A stretch of DNA of 64,000 nt from Euphorbia lathyris (lineage: Eukaryota > Streptophyta > Magnoliopsida > Malpighiales > Euphorbiaceae). Below are positions 21,460-32,473 of the stretch, one piece after another. Both the position numbers and the translations under genes were made by a program. The notes beneath the pieces were generated by a model that made no database searches, was not told where the DNA came from, and saw only the letters and a list, made by a program, of their open reading frames with translations. The stretch is taken from positions 61,524,578-61,588,577 of the forward strand of contig NC_088919.1 of NCBI RefSeq assembly GCF_963576675.1, given 5' to 3'. Within the stretch, counting starts at the first letter, position 1, and each line of letters begins with the position of its first letter.

Positions 21460-24311
21460 ATGACTAGAGTTTCCGTCAACATCTCCAGTGTCGGTCACCC
21501 TAAGACCAGCTCCGATGAACCCTCCAGGCAAACTACTGTGCCTGAAACCACCAAGGTCACTACGCCGAGCAAAGGCAAAGCTGGCCAAGCTACCTCAACT
21601 AAAGGTAAGCCGACCAAGGCCAGAACCTATACCAAGGTATTTGAAGATATTAGCGAATGGAAAGTAGACTTCTCACGATCTGAGACTTCGTGACATCCGA
21701 GCAACCCTTCTGCGAATGGATATCACAAAATGGATGGACCGAGCTGTTCTCCATTAGGGATCACACCTATCCTGACCTAGTAAGGGAGTTCTACCACAAT
21801 CTCCGAGTTGTTGATGATAACCAGGACTATCTGGTAACTGTGGTAAAGGAAAAGACCATTTTCATAAACCCTACTTATCTCGCTAACTTGCTGAAGTTAA
21901 AGAATGAGGGAACAAAACTGAGGCGATCTGGAGATCATGAAGGTACTGGGTACGATACCACCTTCTGTAAGCCCGCTGGCCACTCTGGAGAAGTCTCAAG
22001 CACCTCAATGGGTCAGCACCAAAAGATGGCTCACTATCTGCTGACCTACTTCATTTATCCCAAGATCAACTGCACCACCTCAGCAACGAATTTTGAGCAA
22101 TGCTTCATATGACATATGCTGACATACAAGCCGATCAACATACCAGTATTCTTGATTGCTGGGTTCATAAGGAGCACTGGAACTCTCAGGCTGGGATCAC
22201 TCATCACCAGAATCCTCTTAGATCATCAAATTGATCTATCTGAGGAAACTAAGGCTAGAGGATCTGAGATAACTGCGGCTTCGCTGAGGGCTTTGAAGTT
22301 CAATCAGCCACTAAAGAAAGGAAAAGCTGCTGCTGAACAACAAGATGAGGAAACAGCTCCAAAGCAAAGCCAAAGGACAAAGGCTCCAGCTGCCCGCAAG
22401 AGGAAAGCTGTTGTGACTCCTTCAAAGAAAGCTGAGCCTCAGGCTAAGAAGTCGAAGTCAGCTGCTGAACCAGGTCAGGAGAAACCTAAGTCAGCTGAGA
22501 AAAGGAGCAGGCAAGATGAGCCTGAAATTGAGGAAAGAACAAATGCTGATGAGCAACCTCACAGGAAGCAGAAGTCTTCTACACTGACTCCTATTGATGC
22601 TATTCCTACTGACGTTGTTGTTCCTGGTGATTCTCACTACACATAGTGTCTAGGAAGTGTAGCTGAGCATCAAGAAGATGATGTGCATCTGGATGATCAG
22701 TTTATTGCACAAGTTGAGGAAGAGTTAGATGGCGATAGTGAAGAAGATGAAGAATAAGAAGAAGGCAGTCAGGATGACGCTGATGACACCGAGGAGACAG
22801 CTAGCGATGTTGATGCTGAGCATGCCAACACTGAGTTAGCTGCTGGAGATGAACAAGAACAAGCTGACCAGCTTAATGCTGATCAAGAGGAAACTTCTCC
22901 CTCTCACTTAGGAGAATCTATACAATCTGACACTCCTCCTCCAAGAAGAAGATTAATCAAGGCAAGTCAGAAGTCTATCATTAACCCTCCTGTTCAGAAA
23001 CCAACTGTCCCTGACTTTGTTATCCAGAAGCCGACCCAAGACCCTTCTAAGCTCAAGCTGAAATTTTTCAGAAAACAACCAACTTCTACTCCATCGGCTT
23101 CCCTTGAAAAGCAAGCCTCTGTTTCTTCACCAAAGGAACACGCCGACTTAAATGCTTTTGCAAACTCTACAAGCCAAGTAGAGCCAATACCCATCAATGC
23201 TGTTACAACAAGTATAGTGTTGACTCAAAACATCCCTGCTCCAGTCAGCACAGACAGCATTCGGATTACTTCTTCTCCAATCAACACTTCTGCCGATCAA
23301 TCAGCTTTACCTGAGACTCAAGTGCAGATTGGAAACACACTTCTAGTCACTGACCATGTGATTCCACTGACTCCTCTTCCAACCGGTCAAACTGAGGAAA
23401 CCATGCAAGTTCATGAAGGCTCTCTTAGCTACTTGCATGCCACCGAGTCTGGTAAAAGAATCATTGACTCGGTGCAAACTTTAATCAAAGACCTTCATCA
23501 AACCACTCCACCTGCTGCTGGGTCTTCTAATACTGAGACAACTCAGCTCTCCCATGTAACTCAGCTTCTCAACGAAGTTAAGGGATTCAAGGACTTGCTG
23601 AGTGTCATCGTTACCTTTCAAGCACAACAAGCTAAGAAGGATTCCATCGCAAAGCTGGCTGAGATCCAGCTGACAATAGTTCAACATCTCAACGCTCTTC
23701 AAGAACAAGTTCAGACGTTGTCAGGTATGAACACGCGCTATGCAACTTCTGATGAAGTTAAAATGCTCTTTGCTCAGCTTCACACCGAGCAAATCAAGAC
23801 CAACGAGCAAATGGTCTCCTATTCTCAATGCTCAGTGGAGCAAATTGGTGAGGTTGTTCGACTGTTGAACTTGAACAAACAAGAGATGGACATTGACGCC
23901 ATGAAGCAAAATGAAATATTGTCTGTCACCAGACAAACCTTCAACCATATACGTCACAGCAACATTCAGCGACAATACTACGACACATCCTTACTGAAGA
24001 CTTTTCATCAAGTCGTTGCTGGTCTGACCGATGCGCTTACCTGGATAGGTAAATCTCAAGCTTTCATAGTAAGCATGATCAGCGCCACTGAACTCAATAT
24101 ACCCGCCGAGGTATCAGATGATGGAGTTGTTATTTTTGATGGTGTCAATGAAAGCGCCGATAGACTTAAGACGCTATCCACGGAACTGACCAGAGCCGTC
24201 TTAACCGATGCTTTTAGGATTCCTCCTCCAGATGCTGACAAAACGGGGGAGAAAGAACAAGCTAGAACACAGCATGAGCATAGTCAGTCCAAGCAAAAGA
24301 AAAAGAAATAG
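21460..24311 (+). pseudogene. Copia ORF3 (plant transposon-protein domain, NLS, coiled coil), copy 1
   Basis: A third gene between pol and the 3' LTR, originally about 950 codons from ATG 21460 to TAG 24309-24311. The order is: a Ser/Thr/Lys-rich N-terminus; a folded region (FCEWISQNGWTELFSI, YPDLVREFYHN, FINPTYLANLLKLKNE, then HYLLTYFIYPKINCTT and RLGSLITRILLDHQ) resembling the 'putative plant transposon protein' domain (PF20167-like); basic stretches that could be nuclear signals (RKRKAVV, KKAEPQAKKSK); a Glu/Asp-rich stretch; and a helical C-terminal part rich in Gln and Leu (about 23560-23990). Damage: a deletion near 21680 shifting frame, TGA 22110-22112, TAG 22644-22646, TAA 22755-22757. 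No signal peptide or membrane anchor was seen, so it is not obviously envelope-like. Confidence 0.75.
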
Positions 24312-24718
24312 AAATTACGCTAGCTCAGTTATGCTAAGTTTGTAGTTTCTATGTTTATGCTTTTCTTTTGTTGTATATGCTGACTACTTCTAGTAATATC
24401 AATACTTGCATCTTTTTATCCAAAAACTGAGTTATGAGTTATTATCTATGATGCTGAGTATTAAGTTATTATGTATCTTCAATCACATCCAATGTTGATA
24501 ATATGTTTGACATTGACTTGTATGTTTATATAACATTGTCTTATAAAACTCATTGAACAACAAATTACTCAGCGCCCTCTGAATGTTAAAACTTCCGCTT
24601 AAACACTGAGTAAAATAGAATATGTTTCATGAGCTGACCTTTATCTGAAAACTGACCTTAGACTTACTCGATTAAACCTTTAAATGTTTAGAGTAAAACT
24701 AAGTCAGTAGCTCAACCC
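24312..24718 (+). other. 3' untranslated region of copy 1 after ORF3
   Basis: AT-rich, non-coding, with scattered CTGAGTTA/GCTGAC words similar to those between pol and ORF3. Leads into the polypurine motifs. Confidence 0.6.
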
Positions 24719-24820
24719 TGACGGGGGAGTTTGCTAAGTTATATTAGGTCAACTATCATGGGGGAGCTCAATACTGAGTTCTTCGCTGAATAGTTTTGCC
24801 AACATCAAAATGGGGGAGTT
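24719..24820 (+). other. Three polypurine-tract motifs before LTR2
   Basis: GGGGGAG occurs at 24723-24729, 24760-24766 and 24812-24818; the last (TGGGGGAGTT) directly adjoins LTR2. Multiplied polypurine motifs upstream of the 3' LTR are a known Sirevirus trait. Confidence 0.82.
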
Positions 24821-26158
24821 TGTTGAAACACCTTTCCATATAATTTTGATTTGACAAAATTGTTTAAGTACAATTAAAAATATTCTAAACACACTAAGTT
24901 TAAATGCTTTGATTTATTCTACTAATGTGTTTGTTCAATGTTGAGTTAAATTGTTTATAAGACACAAAGATTAAAAGGCCCAAAGCCCAATATAGAAGTC
25001 AAAGCCCAAGTCAAACAGTTTAAGGCAACTCGGCCCGCGTATGTCAAAACGATGTCGTTATATACAAAACGCAGCTCAGCGGAAGAAGGATCTAGAAGAC
25101 CTTCAAGGAATAACTTCGGGACGAAGCTGCTGAGTTGATTCGACAAAGAGTACAAGACAGCAGCTGGCTAAGAACAACTTCCAGACAAAGTGTTTCCACT
25201 TTGGGTAAAGATCAGAAGACACAGAATGCTGTCCAGTTGACCTTACCTTAAATGGAGAGACATTCTGCCAAGCTGACCAAAAGCTGACCGAGCACAGAAG
25301 ATACTCAAATCTGATTGGCCGAGAGCTCTGAGCAAGACAGGATGACAACGACAGGAAGCCGTTTCCCTCCAACGGTTATTTCGAAATTCGAAATGACCAA
25401 CACCTCAGACGTCTCTATAAATAGAGCCCTTCAGTTGCTTCATTCAATACAGAACTTGATCAAGCCATTACGCTGACCAAATTTCTACGCAAAGTTCTGC
25501 AAGAAAAAGCAAAGCAATCTTACACTAAATTTCATATCTTTTGTGTAAAAGTCTAGAGTGATTATTCAATCATCTAAGGTGTCTTAGCAATCATTGTTTA
25601 GGACAAACACTTATCATTTCTAGAGTTTAGAAAGGAGAGGCTGAGTACTCGGTTATAGTACTCAGCGAGAGATTAGGATTGAGTAGAGGTATAGAGGAAG
25701 GTACTCTTATTATACTCAGTTGCTAAGATTGTAAAAGGTTTGATGCTCTACCGTTAAAGAGCTCAGTAGAGAATTCGAAATCTCGAAACGTGTTTCGGGG
25801 ACAGGACATAGGCTTGGAGGCCGAACCTGGATAAATCTGCTGAGTAACATATTTCTAACCTTTAACTCCTTCATATATTTATTGCTTGCTTAAACAAAAA
25901 CTGACCAAGTAAAGAGGTCAAGCTGAGTTGTGCTCATTGAATATCTGAGCTCAGGAATAGACTCTAAGTGCTATCTCCTGACTCGAGTAAAGAAAACTGA
26001 CCTAGTCACTAGTTGACTAAGCCAGTATCTTGCTATTCACTCAGCGCCGCTATCCAAACCTTTTTCTCACGAAAAAGAAGTCTGCCCTAATTTAAAATTT
26101 TTAAATAGTTCCTAACCCCCCCTTGGAACTATACTTGTAACGTTATAAGGGACCAACA
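24821..26158 (+). repeat. Copia LTR2, shared by copy 1 and copy 2
   Basis: Starts TGTTGAAACACC and ends ACCAACA. It acts as the 3' LTR of copy 1 and sits where the 5' LTR of copy 2 should be. An 11-bp insertion (repeating AGCTGACC) lies near 25275 relative to LTR1. TATA box at 25416-25423. Confidence 0.93.
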
Positions 26159-26160
26159 AG

Positions 26161-26172
26161 TGGTATCAGAGC
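26161..26172 (+). other. Primer-binding site, copy 2
   Basis: TGGTATCAGAGC, exact match to the initiator-Met tRNA 3' complement, two bases after LTR2. Confidence 0.9.
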
Positions 26173-26220
26173 TTAAAAGCTCACTGTAAAAGGTTTAACC
26201 ACCTTGAGCTGATCCCCACT

Positions 26221-27964
26221 ATGGGCGAAAACAGCACTCGGTTTCTCCCAGGAAACCAAACAACTCAGATCTTACCTGAGGGGTTGTCCATTACTCGGCC
26301 TCCCCTATTCTTCGGGTCTAACTACACCTTCTGGAATAATAGGATGAAAAATTTCATTCAGGCTACAAATATGAGTGCCTGGCTATCCATAGTCCAAGGT
26401 CCATTTGTACCTGTCGAAGTTGTGGCTGGCCAAACAGTTGTTAAAGCTGAGGCCAAATGGACAGAGGATGCTCTCAAGAAGCTACAAAATCATGCTTCGG
26501 CTATAAACATGCTTCACTGTGCGCTCGATGCTGCAGAATATAATAAAATCTCATGTTGTGAGTCGGCACAAGAGATCTGGAAGAAGCTGGAGGTCACCTA
26601 TGAAGGAACCAATAAAGTAAAGGAGTCCAAGGTGAACCAGCAGATGAGACTGTACGAGCTGTTCGAAATGAACAATGATGAGGGAATATCTGATATGAAC
26701 GCAAGGTTTACCAACATCATCAATGAGCTCAAGAGACTTGGGAAGATCTTCACTGAGGAAGAACAAGTCAAGAAAATACTCAGGAGCCTTCCCAAAGACT
26801 GGCAAGCGAAGAAGACCGCTGTTGAGGAAGCTCAGGACTTAACCACCTACAAATATGATGAGCTCATCGGCTCGCTGCTGACCCATGAGATCTCGATGAA
26901 GAATTTCGAGGTGAAGGAAAAGTCTAAAGACAAGAAGCAAAAATCTCTTGTCATGAAAGCTGACTCCACTGATGGGAGCTCAACAGATGATGAGGAGATG
27001 GCTATGTTCACAAGGAAGATGAAAAGGCTGTTCAGAAAGAATGACAAATATTCTAAGAAGCCTTACACAAAGTTTGATAAGTATAAAGCTGAGTCCAGCG
27101 ACAGCAAATACAAGAAGGACAACTCAAAGCCCATTACATGCTTTGAATGTCATCAAACTGGCCATATCAAGTCAAGCTGCCCCACGCTGAGGAAAGAAAA
27201 GAAGAACGGCAAAAAAGGCAATGGTGGCAACATGGAGCGACAGTGATGAGTCTTCATCAACAGAAGCTGAGGCCACCGAGTCAGCGAAAATATGCTTCAT
27301 GGCTGATGAACTTGCTGAGCCGTGCGTCTCTGAGCATGTTGACCCATCCATTGCATCTGATGATGAGGAGCAATCAAATGAGGTAATATCACTTTCCCAG
27401 CTCAGAAACGAAATGGGTAATGCCCTGAGTGACCTCTATACACTTGTCAAAAAGTGTAATAAGAAAATTAGAGCACTCAGCAGGCGCTGTGACGAGGTTG
27501 AAGAGGTCAAGCTAAGTGACCTCAGATTCCTTCTTCAGGACAACTCAACTTTGCATGATAACATGGAAATCATACATAAGTCTGTCACTGAAGTCCAATC
27601 AGATTCAAAGAAACTGAGAAAGGACGTCACAAATATCCAGAACCAACTAAAGGTTCAAAACAAAAGAAATATTCCTCTGAATGCTCAGTACCGAAGTACT
27701 GGTCAGCAGAGATGGAATCCCCAGCGGAATGTCCAGTGTGACTTCTGTGGGAAGAAAGGACACACCACAAAGGTGTGTTGGCACGCTCAGCACTGGGGTG
27801 CTGACCAGTCAGTGAGAAATCCTAAACGGAAGGTCAGCTATGACTTCTGTGGAAAGAATGGCCATACTGTCCAAGTATGCCGCCATAAAATAAAATATGA
27901 TGCTTTACCTGTTGAACCTAACAAGCAAGGACCCAAAAAGAATTGGGTACCTAAAAGTAACTAG
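26221..27964 (+). pseudogene. Copia gag, copy 2, one frameshift
   Basis: Same protein as 6899-8635, but the early nonsense codon is absent and the first zinc knuckle is intact (CFECHQTGHIKSSC). One extra A in an A-run at about 27211-27216 (six A versus five in copy 1) shifts the frame; the C-terminal part continues to TAG 27962-27964. Apart from that indel the reading frame is about 580 codons. The pol ATG follows six bases after the gag TAG. Confidence 0.9.
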
Positions 27965-27969
27965 TTACA

Positions 27970-30900
27970 ATGCAGGTAAGCCTGAGGTGTGCTGAGAGGC
28001 ACATGACTGGTGATGAAACTCAGTTCATCACATTTGAGTGTAAACGAGGAGGAAGCGTAAGTTTTGGAGAGAACAAAAAGGGTAAGATAGTAGGGTCAGG
28101 AACCATCGGAGGTAATCCTACTATTGAGTCAGTCTCCCTAGTCAACGGACTCAAATATAACTTACTCAGCGTAGCTCAGCTATGTGACAATGGGAGAAAA
28201 GTTATATTTGATGCTACTGGATGTAAAATATACGAGGGAAAAACAAATGAGTTAATTTTAACTGCCCCTCGGATTGATAATGTCTTTATGCTAGACTTAG
28301 AGAAAAGGTTTTCAAAAACTGTATGCTTAGTTTCAAAGGAAGAAAATTCCTGGCTATGGCACAGGAGACTTGGTCATGTAAGCATGGATCTCCTGGCCAA
28401 ATTAGCAAGAAAGCAATTGGTTGAGGGACTGCCTGAACTTAGATTTGAAAAAGATCAATTATGCCACGCTTGATAAGCTGGAAAACAAACCAAACAATCT
28501 TTTCATAGCAAAAACATTGTCTCAACTAAGCGTCCGTTAGAATTACTACACTTGGATCTCTTCGGTCCAGTCCAGCCGCTGAGTCTGGGTGGAAGAAGAT
28601 TTTCCTTGGTCATTGTAGATGACTTCTCTCGGTACACTTGGGTCATCTTGCTGAGTAGCAAGGATGAGACCTTTGAGACATTTTCAAATTTGGTTAGAAA
28701 ACTTGAAAATGATAAAGACCTAAAACTGGCTCACATCCGAAGTGATAACGGTGGAGAATTCAAAAACCAACAGTTTGTTGAATTCTGTGAAGCCAGCGGC
28801 ATTGACCATAAATTTTCTGCTCCTAGAACGCCTCAACAAAATGGGGTTGTTGAAAGGAAGAACAGAACACTGGTTGAAATAGCCAGGACAATGCTGAATG
28901 AGCATAGGCTTCCAAAGTACTTTTGGGGAGAAGCTGTTAACACAGCATGCTACATTCTTAATAGGGCCCTTGTTAGACCTATACTAAAGAAAACCCCCTA
29001 TGAGCTTTGGAAAGGATGAAAGCCCAACATTGGATACTTTCGTGCCTTTGGCTGTAAATGTTTTATTTTAAACACTAAGGATAGCCTAGCTAAGTTTGAC
29101 TCAAAAGCTGATGAAGCTATCTTTTTAGGCTACTCAACAAACAGCAAAGCATACAGAGTTTTCAATAAACGAAATCAAGTTTTAGAAGAGTCAGTACATG
29201 TTGAGTTCGACGAAACTAACCCTGCAGGAAGATATCTGCCGCTGACCGAGGATGATCCACACTCAGCACCCGCTGATCAAGATACAACTGCTGAGTCATT
29301 CCCTCAAGGGCTGACCAAAGGTAAAAGTGAACCAAATATTGTTTTCACTGACCAATCTTCACCTGCAGAGATTGTTGAAACACAGACAGCACAAGACATC
29401 AATCTACCCAAGGAGATAAGGATTCCAAGAGGGCACTCAGAGAGTGCAATCCTTGATGCCACTGAGAATACCGTGATGACAAGAAACCAACTCAGGAGGT
29501 ACCTCAGCAATGTAGCCTTCATCTCAGTTCAGGAACCTAAGAACTTCGCTGATGCTGAGGAAGATGAATTCTGGATGAGCGTAATGCAAGAGGAACTTGA
29601 CCAATTCAGAAGAAACGATGTATGGGAGCTAGTGCCACATCCAAGGAGTCAGAAGACCATTGGAACAAGATGGGTCTTCCGCAACAAGCTGGATGAGCAA
29701 GGAAACGTAGTCAGGAACAAAGCAAGGCTTGTAGCTCAGGGCTACAGTCAGCAAGAAGGTATTGACTACGGTGAGACCTTTGCCCTAGTGGCAAGGCTAG
29801 AGGCTATTAGGATTTTATGTGCATATGCATCTTACATGAACTTTAAACTGTTTCAAATGGATGTTAAGAGTGCATTCGTTAATGGAGTTATAAACGAGGA
29901 AGTTTATGTTAATCAACATCTAGGGTTTGAGGATCCTAAATTCCCAAACCACGTTTATAAACTCAAAAAGGCTCTGTACGGCCTCAAGCAAGCACCACAT
30001 GCTTGGTATGAGAGGCTGACTAGTTTCCTGCTGACTAGAAACTATGTCAGGGGCAAAGCTGATACAACCTTATTCATTAAGAGAAATGGTAAAGATACCC
30101 CCTGCTGGCTCAAATATATGTTGATGATATTATTTTCGGTGCTACTAATGAGTCAATGTGCAAGGAATTTAGCAAGCAAATACAGACTGAGTTTGAAATG
30201 TCGATGATGGGAGAACTCAACTTCTTCCTTGGACTTCAAATCAAACAAGGGAAAAATGGCATCTTCATCAGTCAAGCTAAATATGCCAAGGAGATATTGA
30301 AGAAATATGATCTTGAAAATTGCAAGCCAATATCCACTCTTATGGGCACTGATACTGTCCTCTGCGCTGACGAGAATGGTAAGTCGGTAGACAGCAAATT
30401 GTATCGAGGTATGATAGGCTCTCTACTTTACTTAACAACAAGTAGACCGGACATTCAGTTCTCAGTATGCTACTGTGCTAGATATCAATCTAACCCTAAG
30501 GAATCTCATTACATAGCTGTAAAACGAATCCTTAGATATTTGCAAAGCTCAGTGAACGCAGGTTTATGGTATCCCAACACTCATGACTTTACACTCGTTG
30601 GATACACTGACGCTGACTATGGTCGAGACAAGCTAGAACGGAAAAGCACCTCTGGAGGATGTCATTTCTTAGGAAGCTGTCTTGTATCCTGGTTCAGCAA
30701 GAAGAAGGCGTCAGTAGCCTTGTCTACCACTGAAGCTTAGTACATTGCTGCTGGTCACTGTGTTGCTCAAGTCCTATGGATTAAGCAATAGCTTAAAGAC
30801 TATGGTGTTCAAACAAAGACAATTGAGGTCAAATGCGACAACAAAAGTGCAATTGATCTATCAAAGAACCCAATCCAACACAGCAGAATGAAGCATGTCA

Positions 30901-31063
30901 GCATAAGGCATCACTTCATTAGAGACCATGTACTCAAGGGTGAGATAAAGCTGACCTACGTCCCAACGGATGAGCAGCTTGAGGATATCTTCACCAAGCC
31001 ACTGGTCGTGAACAGTTCAGCATACTGAGAGAAGCCATTGGTATGTTTAATCCTCTTCAGTAA
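27970..31063 (+). pseudogene. Copia pol, copy 2, protease site deleted
   Basis: One main frame from ATG 27970. Relative to copy 1, a 36-bp in-frame deletion near 27997 removes KSKMWYIDSACS, which holds the catalytic Asp of the protease. Integrase follows (HRRLGHVS, LDLFGP, RSDNGGEF, VVERKNRT), with adjacent TGA/TAA codons at 28471-28476 and a TGA at 29017-29019 (copy 1 has CGA). Reverse transcriptase motifs are present, but two extra C bases near 30098-30102 shift the frame just before YVDD. RNase H has TAG at 30738-30740 and 30787-30789, and a single-base loss near 31003. The end TAA 31061-31063 matches copy 1. Confidence 0.9.
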
Positions 31064-31434
31064 ATTCCTGTTCTAAAATGTAAATTTATGCTGAGTGAAT
31101 TACTATGCTGAATGATTTATGCAAATGCATGCTGAGTGATTGTTATGCTGAGTACTTAACGCAAAATACATATCAATACTGAGTAAATATGCACACCGAA
31201 TAGTAATCTCAAACTGAGAAATCATCCTTCATATACTACTGACCACTCAGAATATAAAACGCTTAATATTCTAAACGATGAGTGTTAGATCCGTTGCATT
31301 AAATGCAAAAGCACGCGAATAGCCACCTAGGATGACGTATGCGCCGAATGTGTCATAAAAGCCAGGATCTTTGTCGGTTGACAATCCCAAGGCAAAACTG
31401 ACACATGGATTCGAGAAGATCCACTCTTCACCGC

Positions 31435-31442
31435 TATAAATA
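31435..31442 (+). promoter_or_regulatory. Candidate internal promoter for ORF3, copy 2
   Basis: TATAAATA, 114 bases before the ATG at 31549 measured from the T of the box, with the CT-rich leader as in copy 1. See 21346-21353. Confidence 0.42.
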
Positions 31443-31548
31443 ATGGGTAAATCCCCATTTTTATTTTCTTTACACTTACCGAATTTTTCTGGCAAAGCAT
31501 TCTCTCTCTCTAAGACTCTCAAAGCCTCCCAATCTTCTTTCTGAAACA

Positions 31549-32062
31549 ATGACTAGAGTTTCCGTCAACATCTCCGGTGCTGGTCACCCTAAGACCAGCT
31601 CCGATGAACCCTCCAGGCAAACTACTGTGCCTGAAACCACCAAGGTCACTACGCCGAGCAAAGGCAAAGCTGGCCAAGCTACCTCAACTAAAGGTAAGCC
31701 GACCAAGGCCAGAACCTATACCAAGGTATTTGAAGATATTAGCGAATGGAAAGTAGACTTCTCACGATGGGTTTCTGAGACCTTCGTGACATCCGAGCAA
31801 CCCTTCTGCGAATGGATATCGCAAAATGGATGGACCGAGCTGTTCTCCATTAGGGATCACACCTATCCCGACCTAGTAAGGGAGTTCTACCACAATTTCC
31901 GAGTTGCTGATGATAACCAAGACTATCTGGTAACTGTGGTAAAGGAAAAGACCATTTTCATAAACCCTACTTATCTCGCTAACTTGCTGAAGTTAAAGAA
32001 TGAGGGAACAAAACTGAGGCGATCTGGAGATCATGAAGGTACTGGGTACGATACCACCTTAT
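31549..32062 (+). pseudogene. Copia ORF3, copy 2, 5' part only
   Basis: Open from ATG 31549, through the FCEWISQNGWTELFSI and FINPTYLANLLKLKNE region, to the break at 32062; the frame then runs into unrelated sequence and stops at 32101-32103. It lacks the 8-bp deletion found in copy 1, so it shows the undamaged N-terminal frame (SRWVSETFVTSE). Confidence 0.85.
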
Positions 32063-32473
32063 GTTATCCCTCAAAGCGATTTGGCTCGCGATTCTCGAGA
32101 TAGGGAGTGATTATGATAACGACTGGATTCTTGATTGCATCTGGCGAGACTTTCTGAATCACATTTTTAATACGTAGGCATGTTGATGTATTTAAAGACA
32201 ATGGGACGCTTTTTCCTAAGGAGTTGTTGGAGGGATTTTGAATGTTGGTACCTTTTTCAAAATTCATTTGAAAATGGAGAACTGGTAAGGAGGTTATGCG
32301 CTCTTGACGGTTGATTTGCCCGTACGAGGGATAACAGACACATATATCTAGTCTTTGAGCGTCTTTTCTAAATCTCAACTTTTTTTAGTATGAGACTCAC
32401 TTTCTTAAACACTGTGGTTTTCTGAAATTTTATCCTCATGACTATTCACTTATTCTGGATGTATAGTCTAAAG
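32063..32473. other. Unassigned stretch next to the copia break
   Basis: Not homologous to anything else in the window. A minus-strand frame of 104 codons (32064-32378) has ordinary composition (includes SLPVLHFQMNFEKGTNIQNP and SPDAIKNPVVIIITPYLEN), but I do not recognise it. GTTATCCCTC at 32064 and GAGGGATAAC at 32327 form a 10-bp inverted pair. Confidence 0.4.

Larger units (their letters stand above)
5504..26158 (+). mobile_element. Sirevirus-like Ty1/copia element, copy 1, with nested insertion
   Basis: A complete LTR-bounded structure: LTR (5504-6836), an initiator-Met tRNA primer site, gag, pol in the order protease, integrase, reverse transcriptase, RNase H (copia order), an additional ORF3 of roughly 950 codons, three GGGGGAG polypurine motifs, and LTR (24821-26158). 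Integrase before RT defines Ty1/copia. The large gag, the extra 3' ORF and the repeated polypurine tracts point to the Sirevirus (SIRE/Maximus) lineage. A 9.2-kb LARD-like element sits at 9997-19210 between integrase and RT. All ORFs are broken, so it cannot be autonomous. Confidence 0.9.
26159..32062 (+). mobile_element. Copia element copy 2 interior, truncated on the right
   Basis: Follows LTR2 directly with primer site, gag, pol, ORF3 leader and the first 171 codons or so of ORF3. Homology to copy 1 stops at 32062 (copy 1 continues as CTTCTGTAAGCC at 21962). The remainder of ORF3, the polypurine tracts and a third LTR are missing. The layout LTR-interior-LTR-interior suggests unequal recombination between LTRs, or tandem insertion, followed by a break. 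It lacks the LARD insertion. Confidence 0.9.

Noticed and set aside
21182..21460. 92-codon antisense frame present in both copia copies (also 31271-31549)
   Set aside because: It lies opposite the ORF3 leader; conservation is explained by the recent common origin of the copies, and no domain is seen.
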